Notes under the pieces: model-generated | Seen by the model: only the letters and a program-made list of their open reading frames with translations | Database searches by the model: none | What the model was told of the DNA's origin: nothing | In this document: positions 47,111-57,354 of the stretch, one piece after another | How positions within the stretch are numbered: position 1 is the stretch's first letter | Layout: every line of letters begins with the position of its first letter | Assembly: GCF_026212465.1 (NCBI RefSeq) | Contig: NC_080058.1 | Span: forward strand, 6,543,001-6,607,000 | DNA length: 64,000 nt | Source of the DNA: Amaranthus tricolor | Taxonomy: Eukaryota; Streptophyta; Magnoliopsida; Caryophyllales; Amaranthaceae | Reading direction: 5' to 3' | Translations under genes and position numbers: made by a program

Positions 47111-47132
47111 CGTGGCCATGCCTAGCTAGAAG

Positions 47133-48853
47133 TGATAAATAATACTTCTTTGTTTCATAATACTTGTTACATTTTTTATTTTTGGAAATTTTATATTATT
47201 TGCTATATTTTTATTTTTAGTAATAAAACAACCATAAAAAAAATCTACTTTACCCCTATTTTTATCCTACTCTATAACTCATTAACTTTAATATGTACTA
47301 TATAAATATTCACTTTATCCCTATTTTTAGTACAAAAGTTGTTTTCCTTTTTTTCCATGTTCAATTTAGAATTAAAATTGAGGGTATAATTGTATTTTAT
47401 ATATTGTACACACCTTTTTTTAATTCTTATGTCCATACAAATGTAGCAACAAAAACAGAAAAGTGAAGGTATAAGCGATGTGTATGGTATGTACTATGTA
47501 GACATGTAGAAATGGATCAGGTGTAGTGTAGGCCGACTCTATCACACTTTTTATGAATTACATGCATCGTACATGATCATCTTAAATATGATTGGAGTAC
47601 GGTCATAATTGAAATGTTTTAAGTCTGAGTTAAAATTAAATATTATATTAATAATTATTTTTATATTATTTTAAATATATTTTTAAATTTGGATTCAGTT
47701 ACACAAAGTTAAACAAATGTTGAACTAAATTAATTTTATATACCTCTACATTTGATTCTCGTGGAGGATAGGGAAAATTCAATTACATTAGTAAATCAAC
47801 CATAAAAAGCAAAATAAACTTCCAAGTTTTTGTTCTTAAATGGTAATATTCTAAAATTTAAGTCAAAAAGTCTAAAAATTCAAATTAAATGTAGGAAAAA
47901 TTATCATGAATAATACAACTTTTTACCTTTTTCTCTATAATAATATAACTTTTGATTAATCATAAATACTACCAACTTTAAGCATTGTTCTCCACTAGCA
48001 TCCAAACAGATTATCCAACCATACAGGTAATTAGGCCAAAAACAGATAAATTAAAATATAGAAAAAAACAAAAGATAAATTAAAATAAAACCGTCCCCTA
48101 ACCCATCCACCTACCACCCCATCATCTTTACCTCTCCACCGTTGGCCACCCCCTAACCATCCCCCACATGCACGCGATTTCTCCAACCCTCCCCCAACTT
48201 GAGCAGCTTCCACAACAGTAACTGCACAAGAATATCACAACAATTGCAACAATTCTACCTATTGATTAACCATGAATAATTTTAATTTTGGTAAATATTT
48301 TCCTAGAGTAAACTAGTAACCGACCTGATGACTTGCTATAGCAAGTATTTTTTTAAAAAAAGATAAATCAAAATAAAATATTGAAAAAAATATTTAAAAA
48401 CATTGAAAAAAATTCTGATTTTTTCTTTAATTAGAATTGTTTATGAAAATTTTCAAAAATTTTCTCTAATTTTACATTAATTTTCAGTTTAGTTTTTTGG
48501 TGAATTACCTACTATAATAGGACATCGGATTACTCGAGTTTACTCTAGGCAAATACCCCTAAAGTTAGGATTATTCATGGTTAATCAATAGGTGGGATTA
48601 TTGTAGAAAAATCATGAAAATGTTGGATTATTTAAGATTTTTTTTTTGTCAATCATTAATAAAAAAATATGATTTTTATTTTTTATGATTGTATAAAATA
48701 ATAAATAGAAATAGGACGAATTTGATAATACAAACCAAATAAGTAGTAAAGCAATAATGGCAATGTTTTTTCTAAGTTAAAGATAAAAATAACAAGTGGA
48801 CATACCTTGATGCAACTTGTTGGCGCTTTTGAGCACATTTTATTAATAATACT
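47133..48853. other. Intergenic region with nested inverted-repeat elements
   Basis: No gene. An outer inverted repeat (47897-47965 and 48571-48640: ATTATTCATGGTTAATCAATAG and complement, with another copy at 48258-48290) surrounds an inner element at about 48302-48550 whose ends are CCTAGAGTAAACTAGTAACC and its inverse CCTAGAGTAAACTCGAGTAA. Purine/pyrimidine-rich sequence at 48085-48200 gives a spurious minus-strand frame (48031-48213). Confidence 0.45.
48302..48550. mobile_element. Inner TIR element with CCTAGAGTAAACT ends
   Basis: About 250 bp. The left end CCTAGAGTAAACTAGTAACC, then GATGACTTGCTATAGCAAGTA, is mirrored by the right end (opposite strand CCTAGAGTAAACTCGAGTAA, then GATGTCCTATTATAGTAGGTA). 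It lies inside another inverted-repeat element. The target duplication is uncertain. Confidence 0.5.
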
Positions 48854-50494
48854 TAGAGGTGTTAATTTGAGTGATCGAGTAGATTTCGGACGGGTGTCAT
48901 TCGGTTCGGTTGCATTTCGGATCGGTTATTTTTCGGCTGTGTGTTATAACAGGTCACACTCGGGTCGAGTCGGTTAGTCACGGTTCGATAAGAGATCGGT
49001 TATTCAAGCTATCGGGTTAGCATCAGTTCGGTGTCGGTTGAAGTTCGTGTCGAGTTTCAATCGGTCTCGGGTTGTCATCGGTTAATAATTGGTTCGGTTT
49101 TACCGGGTGCAGATCGGGTTAGGGTATTTTTCAAGTAGAATTCGGCTACGAATTGCGAATTACTAATTACTGTTGATTGAGTCAGTATTAGATTAAGTTG
49201 TTAGTCATTTTTAATTGATGATAAGGTTTCTTTACTTAAAGCAAAATAGTGAAAATGCAAATCAATTAGTGATCATTAATACATTGTTACTTTTACTTGT
49301 TTGACCAGAAATTAAAATTATAAAGTGCTATCAATTTTCATCTAATTCGATTAAAAGTAGTTAAATAAACATTGACCATTGATTATTAACTCTAAATATA
49401 TGAAACCATGTATTTATAAAATTTATTTTATTAAAAAATTTATCACTTTATTAAAATGACTAATAAGATGATTGAATATGAGTCGAGCATACTTCTATGT
49501 AAAAAATTGATTCAGGTTTACCGTAGTTCGATCTAAACTTCGTTCGGGTTAAGTCGGTTTTAGCCGGATCGAGTTCGGTCTCGAGCATGATTCGGGTCGG
49601 ATATGACTCGGATCGGTCATTATTAGGTTCGGGTAATCTCGGTTCACGGTTATTAGAAAAATCGGTTACAGCTTGGGTTCAATTTTCCCATTTTCGGTTG
49701 TCAACCGGTTCGGGTATAGCTTCGGATCGGGTAATGTCGGTTTGATAAACCTAAAAAAGGAATATATTTTCGGGTCGGTTTATTTTTGATTTCGGAACGA
49801 ATTTTCGGGTCGGGTCACTTTTGAACAGCTCTACTAATTACAATTGATCGACTCAATATCAAATTAAGTTGTTAGTCAATTTTTAATTGATGACAAAATT
49901 CCCTTTATTTAAAGCAAAATAGTTAAAATGCATCTTAATTAGTAATCATTATTATTTTGTTACTTTTACTTGTTTGACCGGAAATTAAAATTATAAAGTT
50001 CTATCAATATTCATCTAATTCGATTAAAAGTAGTTAAATAAACATTGACCATTGATTATTAACTCTAAATATAGGAAACCATGTATTTATAAAATTTAAT
50101 TTATTAAAATATCTAACACTTTATTAGCTTAGCAAATAAGATGATTAAATATGAGTCTATCATACTTCTATGTTAAAAATTGGTTTAGGTTTACAGCAGT
50201 TCGATCTAAAATTCGTTCAGGTTAAGTCGGTTTTAGCGGGATATAATTCGGTTTCGAGCATGATTCGGGTCGGATATGATTCGGGCCGGTCATTATTAGG
50301 TTCGGGTAATCTCGGTTAACGGTTATGTGTCGGTTACAGCTCGGGTTCAGCTTTTCCATTTTCGGTTGTCAACCGGTTTGAGTACAATTTCGATTCGATA
50401 AACCAAAAAAAGGAATACATTTTCGAATCAGTTTACTTACAGTTTCGGTTCGAATTTTCAAGTCGGGTCACTTTTGAGCAGCTCTAATAATACT
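48846..50494. mobile_element. Non-autonomous hAT element, 1.63 kb, with internal tandem duplication
   Basis: The element spans 48854-50486 and is flanked by identical ATAATACT octamers (48846-48853, 50487-50494). Ends TAGAGGTGTT (left) and TAGAGCTGCTCAAAAGTGAC (right, opposite strand) are hAT-like. The interior is rich in TCGGTT, GGGTCGG and GGTTCGG motifs, with no coding sequence. A segment of about 660 bp is duplicated in tandem: 49161-49833 and 49832-50486, about 85-90% alike by eye. The first unit also ends GAACAGCTCTA, like the right terminus, so the duplication included the terminus. Confidence 0.85.
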
Positions 50495-52765
50495 ACCAGT
50501 ACACAGTAGACACTGCACTAAGTTCCTCACCACCAAATTTGTTCATGGCATTGCTAGCCAAATTATGCAAAAAAGATAAAAATAAATATCGATCATGTAG
50601 TAGGACAGATATATAGATAAAATAAAAGATAAATTAATTATTTAAATAAATTAAAAAATATACAATATTAAAAGAAAATGTAAACTAGAGTACATTGATA
50701 AGACTCATTCTAGAAGTTTTATTGACTTTAAGAGCAAATAGAACCAAAATAGATTCTTATCTCATGTGTTATCCAACATTTATCTTTTAATTAGTCCTTT
50801 TTAGTATTTTATAATATTTTTATTTTAATTGACATCTTTGTTATTTTTATAAATGTCATTTTTTATTTTCTCTCATTTTGAATTTTATTCAAGCAATTTA
50901 ATTATCCTATTATTTTTTAAATAACCGTCTATTATGTAATGTTGCTTACTCTTTGTAACGGAGGAAGAATGACATCGAAATACGGACATAAAACTATGGG
51001 AAGATGACAAATTATGTTTTTATGTAGGTGGTGAAAATCAAATCAAACACTAATAATCAATTAATTTTTATTTAATTGATCATTAGGAATTATTCACTAG
51101 GTAATACATTTGGATTAATTGTTCAATTAAAAAACTGCAAAAAACAAATTTGATATAAAGTAAGATACGTCGATCATGACATGACAATTTAACATGTGTA
51201 GCCATATTATAGGCCATATATATACTTTGGGTATGATAGGTACAACATGACCTCCCCTAAGAATGACATGGTGCGCACAACCCGATTTACCCTCTAGTCT
51301 GCTCAGATACGATACCCTATAACCCGCTCAGATACGATACAGCTTGTGCTACGACATGGCCATACCAACCTTGCTCTATTCCCCATCATCATTGATGAAG
51401 GGGGGGCGGGGGCGATTTTGCCCTTCTAGTTTTTTTTCCCTAATTGATAATGGTTAGATTTGTGATAAAGTTAATATTTAAATATATTTTTTTTAATAAT
51501 ACCTGATTCATTAATAAAGAGTCATACGACATCTACGTCAGAGATAAAAATTAGCAAGTACATAAAAACGTTAACCAAAAATAATTCAAAATTAACAAAA
51601 CTACGATCGTTGTATATGAGATCTGACAATTCTAAATATTCTTTTTCACATCACTGTTTGACACAGCTTTCTACGAGGGGGTCTTTCGATCTGTTGTAGT
51701 ATTCAGATAGAATTGGATTTGATGTAGTTGATGGTAATTGCAATTTTAGTGTCTGTTGCATTATCGTATTAATTTCTACCAACAAATCAATTACAAACTA
51801 AACTTCATAACTCCAAACTCTCACGAAGAGAGAGAGAGATCAAAACCCAATATATAGGTAGAATCAACTCAATGAATGGGTAGAACAATTCTCCTGTAGG
51901 GAGAGAACAAAAATTTATTCTAATCTTATTCAAAAAGCTTAAAACAGACAAATTTAGAGATTTACCATCAACCAAAAGGTTGATGATAGTTCTAAACCAA
52001 CTATGAAAATTAGAATTTTTAGAGAGAGAAAAGAGAAAATGTGAGAAACGCAATTTTGTATAATTAGGATGTCACAAATTTAAATATTTAAACTCTTATT
52101 TTTAACCCGTATATAAAATCTAAAATTTTAATATATACCCTATCAACTTTTAACTCAAGTTAATCATGGGCTAATTTTCATGGTTCAGAATTGAATGGTG
52201 TAGTGTAAGTGTGTAACACCTTTCTACATGGGGCCATCCAAGTTCAAATATCCAATTTTACACAATAGCTGTTAATTTGTCATATTTCTTTAATGCACTT
52301 AACGAATCGTCATTGTCTTTATTTATGAAAAGTAATTCATCCGTTCTAAATTACATGTAATATTAGAAATATTTATTTATTATTTTTAATATATAAATAA
52401 TTTTTAATTTAAATTAAAAGAAAGTCAAGTAGAATTTTGTTTGATCTGTCTCAACGTAAAGATTACTAATATTAAATTTTTATAATTTTACACATAATTA
52501 AAGATATTAAGAATAAAATTAGTTCATTAAACTGCGTAAAAAGTAAACATTGTGAATATTTTCAAAACAGAAAAAACATATAATATTGGCGTCCTTGGGT
52601 TATGTGGATTTACTATGAAAACTTATTTATTGATCTGGTTTACTTAAGTGGTCAAGTTTAATTAAAAGAAAATAAATGGATTAAAAAAATTTGTACACGA
52701 GATTAAGAATATATTTGTAAATGTGATAAAAAGATAGAATATGTAGATATATTTTTTTTATAATT
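50495..52765. other. Gene-free AT-rich region
   Basis: No supported gene. A GC-richer patch at 51235-51400 repeats CTCAGATACGATAC and resembles hAT-type subterminal sequence, but no ends were found. The minus-strand frame at 51805-52053 is AT-driven. A degraded Stowaway-like sequence is present at about 52335-52560. Confidence 0.45.
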
Positions 52766-52767
52766 TA

Positions 52768-52998
52768 AGTAGGCTCAATGGATAGAGCATCTGCATGTAG
52801 AGCAGAAGGTTTTGGGGTTCGACCTCTACTGGGCCCAGGAATCAGTTGGGGGATTTCTTAACTGCGCGCATCTCTCTTTGCTCCTTCCTTGAGGGAACGA
52901 GTATGATTTGTCCGCATCTTTCAGGAAAAAGAAAAATCACCCACTCGAATCCTGCCTTGTGCGGGATAATGGGAGTGGCATTTACTTTTTTTTTGACA
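52768..52998 (+). mobile_element. SINE-like element with tRNA-type promoter boxes
   Basis: Begins AGTAGGCTCAATGGATAGAG, a good RNA polymerase III A box (GGCTCAATGG), followed about 40 bp later by GGTTCGACCTC, a B-box-like sequence. The stem-loop TCTGC-ATGTAGA-GCAGA between them looks like an anticodon arm. T-stem and acceptor pairing are poor, so it is not a working tRNA gene. It continues with a GC-richer body and ends in a T tract (ACTTTTTTTTTGAC), as in some plant SINE families. A target duplication is not certain (ATAATTT occurs on both sides). Confidence 0.5.
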
Positions 52999-53969
52999 TA
53001 AAATATAATAATTTTGAAAGAATAAAAAAAAAGTAAAAGCAAGCTAACTTTTCAAGTTAAGGTAAGTCCATTTTCCAGCCATTAATCTATAAATAAGAAA
53101 GCTCAAATAAATCTCTTTTAATTTTTTTGAGTTATTAGCTACTTCTATTTATCTACTATTTTATATTCTCTCTATGTCCCTGTGAATTTGCACTCTAAAA
53201 TGCAAAATTTTTTCGTATATTTGAGTTTTAAGATGCAAACTCAAATGAAGAAAAAGAGTAAAATTTTAAATTGATATCACATAATTAATATTTTTAGAAT
53301 TAGACTATTATTAAAAATATAATAGAATAATATTTCATAATTTAACGAAAAATCTTATAATATTTATTGGATATTTTAACAATAAAAATAAGATTATAAT
53401 AAATTCTCAAAACATCATGACAAATTCCAGCAATCCAAAAAAAAAAAATCAATTCAATCAATAATCTTTAACATGGTTTGAGGTGGGGCATACGCCCTCT
53501 TGCCTATTCATAGCCTTGCTCGTTGCCACTTGCCAGTAAAGCATTCTTCTTCCTTTTTGTGGTCCCTTTTTAATTGGGACAGCCAACAATATTCCAAGTT
53601 GAAGTTATGCAAAAGCAAATTATCATGATTTGGTGTGATGGTTAAGTGTTTTATTTATTTATTTTTTTAACACTCTTGGTAGGCCTGAAATACACACAAT
53701 ATTATGGTTATTACTAATTTTTAAATAGACCATCTCTATTGAACTGACTCAATAGAGATTTTTTATTTCAAAATGATTATATATAACGTTAAAATGATTA
53801 TTTATTATTTTAATATAATAAATTTTTATAGTTTTAGAGAGATTATTTATTATCTTAAAGTAAGCAATGAAAGAAATGGGCTATTATATGGACCCGTTTC
53901 ATGGTGAGACGGTTTTATATAAGACGAGCTGTATGGTTATTGCAAAATTTATTATTCAAATTTATTTTA
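52999..53969. other. AT-rich intergenic sequence
   Basis: No gene. Contains a phrase of the dispersed GAGACGG repeat at 53899-53930 (ATGGTGAGACGGTTTTATAT). Confidence 0.45.
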
Positions 53970-54237
53970 TACTCCCTCTGTTTTTTTGTTCTTCCCATTT
54001 ACTTTTTGCACAGTTTTCAATGCGAATTTTAAATCTTAATATCTCTAAATATATATTATAAAAAATTCAAAATAATACATAATAAAAAAGTATATATAAA
54101 GACGAATCTAACAAGATCTCACATGGGTATATTTTATCTTCTAAATATATGTCAAAATTCAAAAACATTAAATAAATTTCTTTCTCCTTAAGGTGAATTA
54201 TTTCAAATGGAAATAAAATTAGAGAACGGAGAGAGTA
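53970..54237. mobile_element. Stowaway-like MITE, intact copy (about 265 bp)
   Basis: Ends TACTCCCTCTGTTTTTTTG and (opposite strand) TACTCTCTCCGTTCTCTAA lie at TA dinucleotides. It is the uninterrupted relative of the MITE split by the copia element at 34.5 kb. Confidence 0.75.
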
Positions 54238-54458
54238 TATTATGGATAATGTGTAAGAAGAAAATGTTGTCAAGTGAAATCTTGTTTAAATCGTCTATTT
54301 GAATACTTTGATAACATTAATAATGCATATAAATGAGGCGAATTATAATAATGAATTGAATTAAAAAAAATCAAATATAACACGTATAATGGATTAATGA
54401 AACGGATCACTCGAGAACATCAATTTCCTTTTCCCACTTGTTCGTAGGTAATTAGAAA

Positions 54459-54740
54459 TGACTTTTTGCTTGGCCTTTTAATTTGCTTTTAGCTTTTTAG
54501 TTTGCCATTTACTTTATTTTGGTTGGTTAAACAGCTAAAAATATAGTATTTAATAAATAATTTTTTAAGTCAATTGAAAAGCAAATTTTTAAGTCAAAGA
54601 TTAAAATTTACTATTAGTAGCTTTTTCATTGGCTTTTGATTTATTGATTCACTTTTTTTCTAATAAACAACTAATTAATCAACTAATTTTTACACAGCTA
54701 GATGGTCAAACCAACTAATAATCATTTGTCAAACAAACTA
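54459..54740. repeat. Dispersed MITE-like repeat (GGCTTTTGGCTTTT family), copy 1
   Basis: Contains AATTTGCTTTTAGCTTTTTA, GTAGCTTTTTCATTGGCTTT, ACTTTTTTTCTAATAAACAAC and AACTAATTTTTA. The same series occurs at 61680-61900 in an intron of the acetyltransferase gene. Confidence 0.55.
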
Positions 54741-55520
54741 TATAACTTAAATATTGTATAAACTACACACAAAAATTAATCATTAAAAATTAAAATTAGT
54801 TTGTCTTTGTACAAACCAATTTTAACTGGCAAAAACATCTCTTTGAAACATAACTCAGCAAAAGTATTAAAATAGTATATAAACTTATATTGTCTTATTA
54901 GATGATTTACATTAATTATGTGATAGTGTAATGGTAATGGTATCCTAATCTTAACATGAACTGTTTACGGATTAGCATCCATCCATAAATGAGTAGTCCC
55001 TGTTTAGTAGATTATTGCTATTGTGAGTATCGACAACGACGACAAGTATCGACAAGTATCGACAAAGATAATCTTAACAATCCCATTATTATAAATATAC
55101 TCCTATCTTTATAAATTTAACAATATTTTTATTTTTTATTTTGGTTTACTTTTACTTTGTATTATTTCTATTTTTAATTATATTTCACCACTTTCATAAA
55201 TTTTTATTCACAATCACACATCTACTCCAATTTTTAATCTTATTCACGTAATTTTATTATCCCTATTATTTTCTGAATACTTGTATAAATGTTAATGTTG
55301 CAAATTTAATAGAACAAATGCAAATATTTTTCAACAACTTTTAATAGTGTGAAAATTTGAAGATAATCTATGTCATTAATAATACTAGTCGATTAAATGA
55401 GATCTCACCGTTAAATATTAATTTTAAAAATTCAAAAGAAATGTTTGAAGTTAGGGTTACAAGTCAGATGGGAGTAAAAGAGTTTCATTAAGCTGATCAT
55501 CTTGGAAAAATTTTTGTAGC
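54741..55520. other. AT-rich intergenic sequence
   Basis: No gene. A short tandem repeat of CGACAAGTATCGACAAGTAT lies at 55030-55060. Confidence 0.45.
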
Positions 55521-55523
55521 CTG

Positions 55524-56470
55524 TGGGATCAGACTTCGATTAATAGTTTATTTCATTAAGCACAGACACAATCACAACGGCAACCGCAAACACAACCATA
55601 AGCGAAAATTTGAAATCTGTAGACTAAAAAAAAATTTGATTAAATAAACTAAGAATCAAACTATTTTCAAAAGTAAGCGAGAAAATCTCAAACCTATGAT
55701 TTGGAGTTGTTCACAGTTAGTAACTGCGAACAGCTATAAAAGTCAAAATAGTTGTTCGCAGTTAGTAACTGCGAACAACTATTTTGACCTGTTTTTGTGC
55801 AGCATGCTGTTCGCAGTTACTAACTGCGAACAGGTCAAAACAGGTCAAATAGTTATTCGCAGTTAGTAACTGCGAACAGCTATTTTGTCTGTTTTGACCT
55901 GTTCGCAGTTAGTAACTGCGAACAACCCCAAACCTCAGGTTTGAAAATTTCACGCTTACTTTTGAAATAAGTTTGATTCTTAGTTTATTTAAATAATTTT
56001 TTTTTAACCTACAAATTTCAAATTTTCACCATAAGCACAACCACTACCGCTTTCTCTTTGCATCACAGCCCATTTGCCTTCTTCAAAAAGTTGAAGGACA
56101 AAGGCAGCTTTGGCTCAAGATAATGTCATTACTAATGTACAATTTTCACTTAAGGTCATATTAAAGGTTAGCATTCGAATTTCTACCTTCCTGAATCTAC
56201 TGCCCGCTTATATGTGGGATACTGCCTTTCTCATCCATCCATCAGTGTCTTCTTTTTGACAGTGCTTTTCATTTTCCATTTTCGTTTGTAATTATGATTC
56301 AACGGCTGTTCTCCTGCAGCACGTATGCACCAATGCGATCAAAGGACCATGCAAGAGGATTAAGTATCTTTTGCTCCCCAGTCACGACGTTTTATTTAAT
56401 ACCAAAACACTAAATGTAGAAGATAGCATTGTATATTAACTGAAAGTCTAAAAAGCACTTTCTGAGGCCA
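55524..56470 (-). pseudogene. Decayed duplicate of the 3' end of the acetyltransferase gene
   Basis: Matches 57179-57690 in order: GTGGGATCAGAC at the start, TTTGCCTTCTTCAAAAAGTT, GGACAAAGG.AGCTTTGGCT, ACTAATGTACAATTTTCACT, the last-exon region, CTCCTGCAGCA.GTA, CAAGAGCATTAA (here CAAGAGGATTAA), CCCCAGTCAC and ACTGAAAGTCTAAAAAGCA. The last exon copy opens after the acceptor with GAGAACAGCCGTTGA, an immediate in-frame stop, and has several indels. It is interrupted by the 424-bp Mutator-like element at 55604-56027. Confidence 0.75.
55595..56036. mobile_element. Palindromic Mutator-like MITE, 424 bp, perfect 9-bp target duplication
   Basis: The element spans 55604-56027 and is flanked by identical ACCATAAGC (55595-55603, 56028-56036). 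Ends GAAAATTTGAAAT are perfectly inverted; the inverted arms run about 125 bp (AATAAACTAAGAATCAAACT, TCAAAAGTAAGCG, TCAAACCT, TTTGGGGTTGTTCGCAG with a few mismatches). The middle has five copies of the palindrome TTCGCAGTTAGTAACTGCG (about 55710, 55754, 55809, 55855, 55901) separated by CTATTTTGACCTGTTTT-type spacers. A transcript would fold into a long hairpin. It shares tip sequence and palindrome with 14106-15996. Confidence 0.9.
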
Positions 56471-56498
56471 CGGTTGGAAATGAATAGCAAGAATATTC

Positions 56499-56843
56499 CT
56501 AGTAATCTTTCTTAAAATTCAATCCATCATCCTTTGTTTGGTTAGTAGGAGTAAGTCGTAAGTGTCTTCCAGGACACGACCTTGAAGCATGCTTGTGAAG
56601 ATGTGAAGTGCCATTACTACCTGCTGTTAGTTGAGCTCCACAATACTTGCACTTTGCCCATTTCAAAATACCATTCAACATAATCTTGTCAAATAGTTGC
56701 CATACAGATGATGGTCTATTCATTTTAGAATTTCCACTTTTACTTGTGGACTTTGTACTCACTTTGTCAGTTACATTGATAAATCCTTCTTCATCAACCT
56801 CTTTGTTCTCATCTAAATTGCCAATGTTCGATTTGGCCTGCAA
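56499..56843 (-). pseudogene. BED-type zinc finger fragment of a hAT-related protein
   Basis: A 114-residue open frame. Residues about 45-90 form a BED finger: VWQLFDKIMLNGILKWAKC, then CKYCGAQL and HLHKHASRSC supply the Cys and His/Cys ligands. This type of finger starts plant hAT transposases and domesticated relatives of the DAYSLEEPER/RICESLEEPER kind. The catalytic and dimerisation regions do not follow downstream, so this is either an isolated exon or a fragment. It lies exactly between the two copies of the duplicated acetyltransferase 3' end. A phrase GTAAAAAGT/TTACCTC near 56867 could be a splice border upstream. Confidence 0.65.
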
Positions 56844-56989
56844 TAACCTTCAATCATACTTTTTACCTCTGATTTTTGAATGTTTGGAAGAAATTAGATT
56901 TGAAAACCATAGATTTCTTAGAAAGAAGGGCAGGAGATAAGAGTAAAGTTCACAAATGAGGCAGCATTACTGTATTGCTTATAAAACCC

Positions 56990-57180
56990 TAAGTATACTC
57001 TTCAACCAAATAAACTAAAATTAAAAAACAGTCCCAGGATCGGGTCTAAGTCTAACCGGACCCACACCCTTAAAAGTTTTTTGGACCCAAACATTTAGGG
57101 TCCAAAAAAAAGCCCATTAACCTTAAAAGATAGGGTCCAACAGGGTTCGGTAGGGTCTTGGACTCTTGCTCATCACTGTC
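56990..57180. repeat. Small inverted-repeat sequence with GGACCC motifs
   Basis: ATCGGGTCTAAGTCTAACCGG, GGACCCAAACATTTAGGGTCC and GATAGGGTCCAACAGGG are partly self-complementary. It may be a hAT-type MITE; no ends resolved. Confidence 0.3.
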
Positions 57181-57354
57181 AGTGGGATCAGACATGGATT
57201 AATGGTTTATTATATCATTAAGCGCCACGTAAACTTTCTCTCTTCTTTTTCTTTTCAACACACCCCCTTTGCCTTCTTCAAAAAGTTAAAGGACAAAGGT
57301 AGCTTTGGCTAAGATAATGTCTTTACTAATGTACAATTTTCACTCAAGTTTAAG

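Larger units (their letters stand above)
43458..47132. mobile_element. hAT transposon, 3.66 kb, perfect TIRs and target duplication
   Basis: The element spans 43466-47124. Both ends read TAGGCATGGCCACGG inwards (15 of 15 identical), flanked by identical 8-bp copies of GCTAGAAG (43458-43465 and 47125-47132), the hAT signature. GC-rich subterminal arrays of GGTTCCGGTTCC units fill 43480-43620 and 46850-47105. The minus strand encodes one three-exon hAT transposase. All structural parts of an autonomous element are present, but the coding region has one premature stop. Perfect ends and duplication indicate a recent insertion. Confidence 0.95.

Noticed and set aside
46883..47119. Arg/Gly/Pro-rich open frames in all directions at 46722-47129
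   Set aside because: Produced by the GGTTCC repeat arrays of the hAT element, not genes.
48031..48213. Gly/Trp-rich minus-strand frame
   Set aside because: Arises from a pyrimidine-rich non-coding stretch between MITE arms.
52771..52840. tRNA gene, possibly tRNA-Tyr
   Set aside because: Good A box and anticodon arm, but T-stem and acceptor stem do not pair; better explained as a tRNA-derived SINE.
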